Below are positions 29,093 through 36,818 of a stretch of 64,000 nt of DNA, one piece after another. Position 1 is the stretch's first letter. Each line of letters starts with the position of its first letter. The stretch comes from Actinomycetota bacterium (GTDB taxonomy: Bacteria > Actinomycetota > Coriobacteriia > Anaerosomatales > Anaerosomataceae): positions 124,001 to 188,000 of the forward strand of contig SBEH01000001.1 of NCBI GenBank assembly GCA_009668945.1, in the 5' to 3' direction. The notes below the pieces were generated by a model. The model worked only from the letters and a program-made list of their open reading frames with translations, had not been told where the DNA came from and ran no database searches. Position numbers and translations under genes: made by a program.

Positions 29093-29776
29093 CTAGAGGA
29101 GCTCGAGGACGGATCGCACGACCGGCGGCTCGAGCGCGAAGAACGGCTCCGCGGCGCCGACACGCCCTATTCCGCCCCACATGCGCGCTGTTTGCTCCAT
29201 CAGGCCGATTATTCCCGCGTTCGCGTCGTTGTCCTCGAACTGCGAGCGGTACGCGCCAAGCGCCGCCAGCTTCGCGGGCAGGGTGGATGAGATATCGCAC
29301 AGAAACGACGGCTCGCGCACGAGCCGCAGATGCACGGCCATATAGCGGTACACCCGCGCGGCATAGTGCGGCTCACCGCGCATGTCGGTCTTTGTGAGCT
29401 TCGCGTAGAAGCGCGCGGCCTCGGTGATACGCGACGCCGCAAGATGATCGGGATGGGCATCCTCGGGATACGGCGAGAAGAGCACCGTGGGACGCTCGTC
29501 GCGCAGCACCTCCGCTAGCGCCGTCCGAGACTCGGCGCAGTCGAACAGGTAGCGATTCGGCAAGTCGAGGGTCACGCGCCTGCAGCCCAGGAGCCGCGAC
29601 GCTTCGGAGGCTTCCATCATGCGCTGCTCGTGCGTGCCGCGCGGGGTCGGTTCGCCGTCGGTGAGGTCGACGATGAGCACGTCCGCACCACGCGACGTGA
29701 GGGCGGCAACCGTGCCGCCCATCCCGATCTCGACGTCGTCGGGATGCGCCCCGACACACACCACGTCCGCCATCAT
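29093..29776 (-). CDS. PIG-L/LmbE deacetylase, BshB1-like
   Basis: This 227-residue zinc-dependent deacetylase opens VVCVGAHPDDVEIGMGGT, with the metal-binding His and Asp pair, followed by VDLTDGEPTPRGT and YPEDAHPDH (third metal ligand). The AHPDDVEIGMGGT and LTDGExxxRGT sequences fit the BshB1 group, which removes acetyl from GlcNAc-malate. Other PIG-L deacetylases remain possible. The ATG at 29776 overlaps the upstream glycosyltransferase stop in ATGA. It is followed by the BshC-like gene. Confidence 0.82.
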   Translation of the reverse strand: MMADVVCVGAHPDDVEIGMGGTVAALTSRGADVLIVDLTDGEPTPRGTHEQRMMEASEASRLLGCRRVTLDLPNRYLFDCAESRTALAEVLRDERPTVLFSPYPEDAHPDHLAASRITEAARFYAKLTKTDMRGEPHYAARVYRYMAVHLRLVREPSFLCDISSTLPAKLAALGAYRSQFEDNDANAGIIGLMEQTARMWGGIGRVGAAEPFFALEPPVVRSVLELL

Positions 29777-30480
29777 GACCGCCTTCCGAGCGCGTGTTCC
29801 CACACGCGGAGATAGTACCCGAGGCGGTGTTCGGGATCGTCGAGTTCCTGGCCGAAGGAGCGGTCGCCGTCGAAGTAGATGCGCGTCACCGGGAGTTCGA
29901 CCACGCACAGACCCGTCCGGTACGCTTCCGCCCACAGCTCGAGCGGCATTGCATAGCCCGGCTCGCTCAAGCGCATCTGCTCGAGCGCGCTTGCGCGGTA
30001 CGCCTTGAAGCCGCAGAAAGCGTCGGTGAGCGACCACCCTGTCGCGGCATTGATGACCGAGGTGACGGTGCGGTTCACGTCCTGACGCGACGGCGGCGCC
30101 TCACCGGCCACTTCGCTCGTCGGCAGGTAGCGGCTGCCAGAGGCGATGTCGCAGTCGCGCAACGCGGCCAGGAACTCGGGGATGTGCATGGGCTCGTGCT
30201 GCCCGTCGCAGTCCATCGTCACGACCGCGCCAGCGCCGGTCGCGAGAGCGTGCGCGAAACCGTCGATCATCGAGCGCCCATATCCGGCGTTCGCAGCGTG
30301 CGTGATGACCTCCACGTCGTCCCGCAGTGTGAGAGCGTCGGCGGTTCCATCGGACGAACCGTCGTCCACGACTGCGATCCGGCCCCGCCAGACCCGGCGC
30401 ACCGCATCGAGGACGCACGCGACGGTCCCGGCCTCGTTGTACACCGGCAGCAGTACGAGCCCATTCGAGATGTGCCCCAC
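29773..30480 (-). CDS. Family 2 glycosyltransferase
   Basis: The 235 residues have the GT-A fold of dolichyl-phosphate-mannose-synthase-like enzymes: LLPVYNEAGTVACVLDA, AVVDDGSSDGTADAL, GAVVTMDCDGQHEPMHIPEF (DxD-type metal site) and FCGFKAYRA. No membrane segment is apparent. The GTG start at 30480 directly abuts the osmC stop. The tight overlap with the BshB1-like gene suggests a shared pathway, although the known bacillithiol glycosyltransferase BshA is a GT4 enzyme and this one is not. Confidence 0.85.
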   Translation of the reverse strand: MGHISNGLVLLPVYNEAGTVACVLDAVRRVWRGRIAVVDDGSSDGTADALTLRDDVEVITHAANAGYGRSMIDGFAHALATGAGAVVTMDCDGQHEPMHIPEFLAALRDCDIASGSRYLPTSEVAGEAPPSRQDVNRTVTSVINAATGWSLTDAFCGFKAYRASALEQMRLSEPGYAMPLELWAEAYRTGLCVVELPVTRIYFDGDRSFGQELDDPEHRLGYYLRVWEHALGRRS

Positions 30481-30909
30481 CTACAGCTCCGCCTCGTGAA
30501 CGCTGAAGCTCGTAGATACCTGCACCTGCGGTCCGAACATGCCCTTGACCGAGCAGTACTTCTCCTCGGAGAGCTCGACCGCACGCGCTACCGACTCGGG
30601 CTTCACGCCCACACCCGTGACCCGGTACTCCACTTCGATCCGCACGTATGAGTGCGGGTAGTCGCTCTCGCGCTGCGTCCCGCGCACGGCCAGCTCGAGG
30701 TCCGTCACCGTCTCTCGCTTCTTCTCCAGAATCGAGATCACGTCCATCGCCGTACAACCCGCGAGCGCGTACAGGACCAGCTCTATGGGACGCAAGCCGC
30801 TCCCGTCGCCACCGCCCTCTCGGGTCGCGTCCATGACCAGGCCGTGACCGGCTTCGTCCCACCCGACGAACCGACGCCTGCCGTTCCACTTGACTCTGAC
30901 CGTGTCCAT
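30481..30909 (-). CDS. OsmC family peroxidase-like protein
   Basis: OsmC proteins reduce organic hydroperoxides with a cysteine pair. The 142 residues contain both expected cysteines, one in YALAGCTAMDV and one in SEEKYCSVKGM, with RPIELVLYAL before the first. The ATG at 30909 is the only sensible start. It leads the osmC, glycosyltransferase, deacetylase, BshC-like run, which adds weight to a thiol or redox theme for the operon. Confidence 0.9.
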   Translation of the reverse strand: MDTVRVKWNGRRRFVGWDEAGHGLVMDATREGGGDGSGLRPIELVLYALAGCTAMDVISILEKKRETVTDLELAVRGTQRESDYPHSYVRIEVEYRVTGVGVKPESVARAVELSEEKYCSVKGMFGPQVQVSTSFSVHEAEL

Positions 30910-30931
30910 GCTTGCCTCTCTCGGAAAGCGC

Positions 30932-30960
30932 GCGGGCGGGTCTCGGATGAGCCCGCCCGC
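30932..30960 (-). terminator. pilT terminator
   Basis: GCGGGCGGG and CCCGCCCGC pair across a 11-base loop between the pilT-like gene and osmC. A short T-run follows a few bases later on the minus strand. It probably separates the two transcripts. Confidence 0.65.
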
Positions 30961-30985
30961 CGTTTGTGCGCAAACTTCACCTTGG

Positions 30986-32650
30986 CTAGATCTTGCGGCC
31001 CACCATCTGCGCGAGCTCCCTGGGCTCCTTGGCCTTCTGGATCGCCTCTTCGTACGTGATCTTGCCGGCCTGCAGAAGCACCTTCAGGTGCTGGTCCAGG
31101 GTCTGCATACCCATCGAGGAGCCGCCTTGGATGATCGTGGCCATCTGATGCGTCTTGCCCTCACGGATCAGGTTGCTGATCGCCGGGATGCCCAGCATGA
31201 TCTCCATCGCCATAACGCGCGACTTGCCGTCGGTCGAGCGCAGCAGCGTCTGCGACAGGACGCCCTCGAGGGTCGTGGAGAGCTGCATTCGCACCTGCTG
31301 CTGCTGGTGGGGCGGGAAGACGTCGATGATTCGGTCGACAGTCTCCGGCCCACCAGTCGTGTGGAGGGTGGCGAGGACAAGGTGGCCGGTCTCGGCTGCA
31401 GTGAGCGCGGCCGCGATGGTCTCGAGATCGCGCATCTCGCCGACGAGGATGACGTCGGGGTCCTGGCGCAGCACGCGCTTGAGTGCGGACGTGAAGGAGT
31501 GCGTGTCCTCTCCCACCTCGCGCTGGTTCACGAACGCCTTCTTGTTCTTGTGCATGAACTCGATCGGGTCTTCCATGGTGATGATGTGCACCATGCGCGT
31601 GTCGTTTATGTGGTCGATCATGGCAGCCAGCGTGGTCGACTTGCCGGAGCCGGTCGGCCCGGTAACGAGCACGAGACCGCGGGGCCGCTCGGCCAGGAAC
31701 TTGCACACGCGCGGGAGTTGCAGGTCCTCGAGCGTTGGAATGCGCAGCGGGATGACACGGAAGACCGCACCCATGGAGTTCCGCTGCTGGAAGACGTTCG
31801 TCCTGAATCGGGACAGGCCAGGGATGCTGTAGGCGAAGTCCAACTCGAGTTCCGTCTCGAAGCGCTTGCGCTGCTCCTCGGACAGCAGGCTGAGCAGCAT
31901 CTGCTGGGTGTCCTTCGGCGTGAGGGTCTTCGCGTTCTCGACCCTTGTGATCTCACCCCGGACGCGGATGCCCGGAGGGCTGCCGACCGTGATATGCAGG
32001 TCCGATCCGCCGAGATCGATCATCAGGCGCAACAGGTCGTCCACGTGCGGGACGTCGTCGCCTGTGGTGGGTCCGCCCGCTCCCCCTGCGACCGCTTCAG
32101 TCGCCGGCGCGCCATAGCCCGGCGGCAGCTCTTGCGGAGCTCCGTACGATGCCGATCCGACCGGCTCGGCGACCGCGGAGGCTACTCCCTGCGGATCGAC
32201 GACGGCTTCAGAGGGTGCAGGCGCACCGGCAACCGCCACGTCTGGCGCACCGGAACCGGCCGCCGGCGCAGCAGCAGCCGCCCCGGTCAGCGCAAGCACC
32301 TTCTGCACTAGGGTCACAGTCTCGATCGTCGCAGGTAGGTGGCTTGCGGCGCCCGCCTGCCGGGCCTTCAGGGCCGTGGCGTCGGTGGGATCGTTTGCGA
32401 CGATGAGCACGGGTATCGACGCAAGCTCGGAGTCGGACTTCAACTCGGACGTGAAGGCGTATCCGTCCATGCCCTCGAGGTCCCCGTCGGCGATGATCAC
32501 GTCGGGACGGTGTTGCCGCGCCATTCCCAGTGCGCGAGGTCCCGAGATGGCACCCACGACCTCGCAGTCCGGACATGCCGCCGCGAGTCCCGCCTTGGTG
32601 TTCTCGAAGAAGCCGGGATCGTCGTGAACGATGAGTACCGTGGTAGCCAC
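30986..32650 (-). CDS. PilT-type retraction ATPase fused to a degenerate receiver domain
   Basis: PilT ATPases drive type IV pilus retraction. The 554 residues have three parts. Residues 1-115 look like a response-regulator receiver, with LIVHDDPGFF and a possible phospho-acceptor in IIADGDLEG. Residues 120-200 are an Ala/Pro/Gly-rich linker. The rest is a full PilT with GPTGSGKST (Walker A), ITMEDPIEF, DPDVILVGEMRDLET (Walker B) and ATLHTTG. The receiver lacks the usual Thr/Ser and Lys of the phosphorylation site, so it may bind a partner without being phosphorylated. The GTG at 32650 has AGGAGGT upstream. No other pilus gene is nearby. Confidence 0.9.
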   Translation of the reverse strand: MATTVLIVHDDPGFFENTKAGLAAACPDCEVVGAISGPRALGMARQHRPDVIIADGDLEGMDGYAFTSELKSDSELASIPVLIVANDPTDATALKARQAGAASHLPATIETVTLVQKVLALTGAAAAAPAAGSGAPDVAVAGAPAPSEAVVDPQGVASAVAEPVGSASYGAPQELPPGYGAPATEAVAGGAGGPTTGDDVPHVDDLLRLMIDLGGSDLHITVGSPPGIRVRGEITRVENAKTLTPKDTQQMLLSLLSEEQRKRFETELELDFAYSIPGLSRFRTNVFQQRNSMGAVFRVIPLRIPTLEDLQLPRVCKFLAERPRGLVLVTGPTGSGKSTTLAAMIDHINDTRMVHIITMEDPIEFMHKNKKAFVNQREVGEDTHSFTSALKRVLRQDPDVILVGEMRDLETIAAALTAAETGHLVLATLHTTGGPETVDRIIDVFPPHQQQQVRMQLSTTLEGVLSQTLLRSTDGKSRVMAMEIMLGIPAISNLIREGKTHQMATIIQGGSSMGMQTLDQHLKVLLQAGKITYEEAIQKAKEPRELAQMVGRKI

Positions 32651-32806
32651 CTGATGGTACCTCCTAGTCGACACGCCGGATGCGGCTGACACTTCGGCTG
32701 TACCCCGCACTTGGTCACGCGCAAACAGATATCGGAATCGCCGGCATCAGTCTGAACCGCGCCACCGGACTGCCGCTATGATTGTGCCCAACTGCGGAGG
32801 GACGCG

Positions 32807-34108
32807 ATGGACGGCGCACGGGTGACCATTCAGAGCCTAGCACACGGCGGCGAGGGCGTGGGCAGGTTGCCCGACGGACCGACCGTCTTCGTGCCGTTCA
32901 CCTGCCCGGGCGACGAGGTCACCGTCAGCCTCACTGAAGACCATGGCCGCTGGGCGCGAGGGCGGGTGCTGAGTATCGACAGCCCTTCGCACGATCGCGC
33001 CGACCCGGTATGCCCGTACTTCGGCGAGTGCGGCGGCTGTCAGTGGCAGCACGTCAGCTATGGTGTGCAGACACAAGCCAAGCGCCAATCGCTCGTAGAC
33101 GCCCTCGTGCGTATCGGCGGACTGCCGGACCCGGAGGTCGCAGAGACGGTCGCCTCACCCCATCAGCTCGGCTACCGCAACAAGGTCGAGCTCACCGCCC
33201 AGGCCGCCCCGGACGGACTGGCCGTCGGCTTCGCGCGGGCGCACACCAACGAGATCCTGCGGATCGACTCCTGCGCATTGCTCCCGAAGCGCGCGGCCCG
33301 ACTGCCGAAGGCCCTCGGCGGCGCCGTCCGCTTCCTGCACAGCCGGGGCGCCACGGGGATCCTGCGCGTGAACCTGCGGGTATCCGCGGCCGGTGAGACG
33401 GCGGTCGATCTCTGGACGCACACAGGTTCCTTCCCGAGAGCGGCGGCCGCGAGAGTCATCGCCGATTCCGTCAAGGCCAGCACGGTCACGCGGACCCTCG
33501 TGCGCGATGCCGAGCACCGCGAGATCTCCCAGGTCGAGGTCCTGCATGGGAGCGGCGCGTGGCATGAGCGGCTGGACGCCGACGAGTACTCGGTGTCCGC
33601 GCCGTCCTTCTTTCAGGTGAACACCACTGCCGCCATCTTGCTGCGCACGATCGTGCTCGACTTGCTCTCACCGGACGGCACTATGCGAATCGCCGACCTC
33701 TACGCCGGTGCCGGCACCTTCACACTCCCTCTCGCGAGACAGGCAGGCGAAGTGGTGGCTATCGAGTCCTCGAGGTTCGCGCTCGGCGACTTGAGGGCGA
33801 ATCTGGCGGCCGCCGATCTCGACGCGGACGTCGTGCCCGGCGATGCCGCCTACGCACTGCCCGACCTAGGCATCTTCGATGCCGCAGTCGTCGACCCGCC
33901 GCGTTCGGGGATCACCGAGAAGGCGATGCGTGCGCTCGTGAGCGCACGCATCAAGCGAATCGTATACGTCTCCTGCGGTCCCGCGACCCTGGCACGGGAC
34001 GTCGCCCGGCTTGCCGCCGCCGGCTACGCTGCAAGGCGCTTCGTGCCGGTGGACCTGTTCCCGCAGACCTACCACCTCGAGACGGCCGCGCTTCTCGAGC
34101 TTCCCTAG
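32807..34108 (+). CDS. rlmD: 23S rRNA (uracil-5-)-methyltransferase, RlmD/TrmA family
   Basis: This enzyme methylates C5 of a uracil in RNA, most often U1939 or U747 of 23S rRNA. The 433 residues begin with a TRAM domain (VTIQSLAHGGEGVGRLPDG), then Fe-S cysteines in CPYFGECGGCQWQH and C at CALLPK, then a SAM domain with YAGAGTFTLPLA, DPPRSG and the catalytic cysteine in YVSCGPATLARD. The ATG at 32807 has GGAGG upstream. The exact target (RlmD, RlmC or TrmA-like) cannot be settled by sequence reading. The stop is shared with the convergent gene in CTAG. Confidence 0.9.
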   Translation: MDGARVTIQSLAHGGEGVGRLPDGPTVFVPFTCPGDEVTVSLTEDHGRWARGRVLSIDSPSHDRADPVCPYFGECGGCQWQHVSYGVQTQAKRQSLVDALVRIGGLPDPEVAETVASPHQLGYRNKVELTAQAAPDGLAVGFARAHTNEILRIDSCALLPKRAARLPKALGGAVRFLHSRGATGILRVNLRVSAAGETAVDLWTHTGSFPRAAAARVIADSVKASTVTRTLVRDAEHREISQVEVLHGSGAWHERLDADEYSVSAPSFFQVNTTAAILLRTIVLDLLSPDGTMRIADLYAGAGTFTLPLARQAGEVVAIESSRFALGDLRANLAAADLDADVVPGDAAYALPDLGIFDAAVVDPPRSGITEKAMRALVSARIKRIVYVSCGPATLARDVARLAAAGYAARRFVPVDLFPQTYHLETAALLELP

Positions 34109-34332
34109 ACGAGAGTCCCGACCACCGGGAAGTCCACCACGTGAACATCGTGCGGGGCGTCGTCATGCGCAGCGGTGAGATCCTCGCCCGCGTAGTGAGT
34201 GCCCATGTGGTCGCCGTCTTCCCACATCGCGCTATCGGTCACGTCGTAGACCGTTCCCTTGTATGCGACGTATGCCGGACCGCCATTGCGTCCGTCGAAC
34301 TCCTTGAGTTCGACGGTGGTGAACTCCCGCAT
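34105..34332 (-). CDS. Small cytochrome b5-like heme-binding protein
   Basis: The 75-residue protein matches the bacterial cytochrome b5-like domain: EFTTVELKEFDGRNGGPAYV, then GTVYDVTDSAMW and GDHMGTHYAGEDLTAAHDDA. The two histidines within the last stretch are candidate axial heme ligands. No membrane segment or signal peptide is visible. The ATG at 34332 has GAGGGAG upstream. It converges with rlmD, and the two stop codons share the palindrome CTAG. Confidence 0.85.
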   Translation of the reverse strand: MREFTTVELKEFDGRNGGPAYVAYKGTVYDVTDSAMWEDGDHMGTHYAGEDLTAAHDDAPHDVHVVDFPVVGTLV

Positions 34333-34419
34333 GGATGCTCCCTCCATCGGCCGGGCTGCCAGGACGTTCATACCCCCTGGCGACGCAGGAATCTCCTCCC
34401 GCGATCCGTCTCGGAAGGA

Positions 34420-35139
34420 CTACTGGTCGCGTTCCACCAAGTCGCGCAGCCCGAAGAGGTCGACCACGATCTTGCGGCCCTTGGTGGCCACGATGCCGTC
34501 GTGGCACAGGTTCGAGATGACGCGGCTGGCCGTCTCCCGTGAGGTTCCGGCCAGCGTCGCGATCTCGTAGTGGGTGAGACCCTCGATCACCGGCACCCCT
34601 CGGGCTTCGTACGAGGCCGTTGCGACGTTGAGCAGCACACGCATGACGCGGTGGGTCGCATCATGGAAGGCCATGCCCTCGAGGCGTGCGATCAGCTCGC
34701 GGAGTCTGCGAGACATGGTGCCCACGAGCGCGATCGCCAGCTCTGGCCGGATGCTGAACACGTACGCCAGGTCTTTGGCCTCGACGCTCAGGACCTCCAC
34801 CTCGGTCATCGCGATCACATCCGCGGTGCGCGGCGCACCCTCGAGTGCACCCATCTCGCCGAAGTACGATGGGGCATCCAGGTAGCTCAATGCGAGTTCC
34901 TTGCCTTCGGGCGACGCGATCGACACCTTGACCCGGCCCGACAGCAGCAGGTACATCACGGAACTCTGGTCGTTTCGCGTGATGAGGAACGAACCCTTCG
35001 GGAACTCGCGGTACCCCATCGCGGTGGCAAGCGCATGCATATCCGCTTCGCTCAGGCTGGCGAACAGCGGATCCTTGCGCAGGTGCGAGACTATGGCATC
35101 TCTCGAAGCGACCATTCCCATGGTTCCTGTAATCGGCAT
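34420..35139 (-). CDS. Crp/Fnr family transcriptional regulator
   Basis: The 239 residues have a cyclic-nucleotide-binding fold (ITRNDQSSVMYLLLSGRVKV, YFGEMGALEGAPRTADVIA) and a C-terminal winged helix with THYEIATLAGTSRETASRVI as the recognition region. There is no N-terminal Fe-S cysteine cluster, so it is Crp-like rather than Fnr. Residues that bind cAMP are partly kept. Two later ATGs (35121 and 35115) are possible starts. It lies head to head with a HAD gene and about 1.7 kb from the hydrogenase operon, so regulation of that operon is possible but not shown. Confidence 0.92.
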   Translation of the reverse strand: MPITGTMGMVASRDAIVSHLRKDPLFASLSEADMHALATAMGYREFPKGSFLITRNDQSSVMYLLLSGRVKVSIASPEGKELALSYLDAPSYFGEMGALEGAPRTADVIAMTEVEVLSVEAKDLAYVFSIRPELAIALVGTMSRRLRELIARLEGMAFHDATHRVMRVLLNVATASYEARGVPVIEGLTHYEIATLAGTSRETASRVISNLCHDGIVATKGRKIVVDLFGLRDLVERDQ

Positions 35140-35265
35140 GAACGCGCACGTCCTGAACAGTGAATCATGCGTGCGCGTGCGCGTCCATGCCGCGTCGCGC
35201 CATGAGACGAGGTGCCGGCATGACCGTGCTATCATTCCCGAGCATCTCTACCGAGGAGCCCCTAC

Positions 35266-35964
35266 ATGATTCGTGCGATCCTGCTGGACCTGGACGGAAC
35301 GTTGCTGGACTTGGACCTGCGCGCATTCCTCGACCGCTACTTCGCGGCGCTCGACCTAGCGTCGGCGCCTCTAGCTGCCCGCGCGTCCGACCCTGCGTCT
35401 TTCATGCGTAGCCTTCACGACGCGGTCGGGGCGATGATGCAGCCACATCCCGGCGCGGTGAACCGCGACGTGTTCTACCGTCACCTCCTCGAGCACACCG
35501 GCATCGACCTCGCGTTCGAGTGGCAGGTCTACGAACGCTTCTACGCCGAGGTGTTCCCGACCCTCCGGGACACGGCGAAACCTGCCGCGGGCGCGAGGCG
35601 CGTCGTGACGGTCGCCGCAGAACTCGGGCTGAAGACGGCGGTTGCGACGAATCCAATCTTCCCGAGGATCGCCATAGACCACCGCATAGCGTGGGCGGGC
35701 CTGGACGATCTTGCGTTCGGCGCAGTCACTTCCTATGAGGAGATGGCCGCGTGCAAACCGCACGCGGACTACTTCCGCCAGACTGCGGACATGTTGGACG
35801 TGGCTCCGGAGGACTGCATCATGGTCGGCGATGACCGAGTCCTGGACATGTCTGCCGCCGACGTCGGGATGGGCACGTACTACGTCGGCGATGACGCGGA
35901 TGCTCCGGCCGACATGCGCGGTAGCCTGGACGAACTGGCCGATCTGCTGCCGCGACTCGTCTAG
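35266..35964 (+). CDS. HAD superfamily hydrolase
   Basis: The 232 residues begin AILLDLDGTLLDLD, the HAD nucleophile motif, and include AVATNPIFP (motif II), a lysine in AACKPHADYF (motif III) and MVGDDRVLDMSAA (motif IV). A helical cap lies between. The substrate is unknown; small phosphate esters are usual. The ATG at 35266 is preceded by GAGGAGC. It ends in a CTAG palindrome shared with the convergent DUF2249 gene. Confidence 0.9.
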   Translation: MIRAILLDLDGTLLDLDLRAFLDRYFAALDLASAPLAARASDPASFMRSLHDAVGAMMQPHPGAVNRDVFYRHLLEHTGIDLAFEWQVYERFYAEVFPTLRDTAKPAAGARRVVTVAAELGLKTAVATNPIFPRIAIDHRIAWAGLDDLAFGAVTSYEEMAACKPHADYFRQTADMLDVAPEDCIMVGDDRVLDMSAADVGMGTYYVGDDADAPADMRGSLDELADLLPRLV

Positions 35965-36221
35965 CCGATCCGCCTGCGAATCAACGCTACCCAGGCGCCG
36001 TCAAGCCTCTGGTCGCAATCGAACTCGAACATGCCCCGCGATTCGCGTCGCAGATCGAGTTGATAGCCCAAGCCCGAAGGATCGTGGTCGCAGATGACGA
36101 CGATGCTGTCGTGGCAGTCGATGTCGACCATGCGGTCCACGATGGCGAACACCAGCGGTCGACGCATCGCGGGGGTGACCCCCCGTACGTCCACAACCAT
36201 GCCATTCGCGGCCTGTGCCAT
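35961..36221 (-). CDS. DUF2249 domain protein
   Basis: The 86 residues match the DUF2249 family, which is TusA-like in fold: VVDVRGVTPAMRRPLVFAIV and ICDHDPSGLGYQLDLRR are typical. These proteins are often found near nitric-oxide, heme and respiratory genes. Their function is unknown. The ATG at 36221 is the only start, with GGGAG 9 bases upstream. It converges with the HAD gene and diverges from the hydrogenase operon. Confidence 0.82.
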   Translation of the reverse strand: MAQAANGMVVDVRGVTPAMRRPLVFAIVDRMVDIDCHDSIVVICDHDPSGLGYQLDLRRESRGMFEFDCDQRLDGAWVALIRRRIG

Positions 36222-36818
36222 CCTGGGCGCACTCCCGTTGTCTCATGGGCCAGCCCTCTGCGACATAGATTAGGCGCCTCGGGCCCGATTCCTGCTCACG
36301 CGGCGGACCGGGTCCGGACCGCCGCTCGCCATGGTCTTTCCGCGATTCTTCTCGTGGACGCGTTCGGGGTGCTTCAAGTATGCTATCTCGAAGGATTTCC
36401 CGCCGTCATCCGAGGGGTCGATGGACAGCAGTCCGGCTTCGCGTCCCGGTATGCAACACCGGCAGGCTCCGTGCGCGATCGGAGTTGGTCTCCGCGCCCT
36501 CGGTTCGTCTCCCACCAACAGGACATATCTGCATTCCTCGGTGAGACTCCACCCCGCTCATTGATGGCCCGCCGGGGCAGGTCTGCCCCGCACGACGTCG
36601 AATACAATCCGCATTCCAGTAGCCGCAACGGCAACCGCGAAGGCCACGCGTCCGGCACCCGGCGCCTCACGTCATGGTGCCGTCGCGCGTTTCTGGCATC
36701 AGGAATCCGTGCGCTTCTGACGAGAGGAGGAGGGGGTCGCGCACGCCGGGTGTCCGACCCGGGAAGGGGTTTGACTGCTCTTTGTTGGCTTCGTACAGAC
36801 ACCAAGGAGGTGTATGGC
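36222..36818. other. 597-base non-coding region upstream of the hydrogenase operon
   Basis: I see no convincing gene here. It holds several perfect short palindromes: GCGGCGG with CCGCCGC at 36300-36325, CGGGGCAG with CTGCCCCG at 36573-36590, and CCGGGT with ACCCGG at 36746-36762. It also holds a possible promoter at 36771-36799. The length is unusual for this tightly packed window, so the region may carry control sites for the divergent DUF2249 and hydrogenase genes. Confidence 0.6.
36771..36799 (+). promoter_or_regulatory. Possible promoter of the hydrogenase operon
   Basis: TTGACT and TACAGA are separated by exactly 17 bases, a good housekeeping-type match. Transcription would then begin near 36806, giving a leader of only about 13 bases that still keeps GGAGG. 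Such a short leader is unusual, so this is a moderate call. Confidence 0.4.

Noticed and set aside
36060-36818. In-frame upstream extension of the hydrogenase small subunit
   Set aside because: The added 253 residues are antisense to the DUF2249 gene in part, are not conserved in character and would bury the Tat signal inside the protein.
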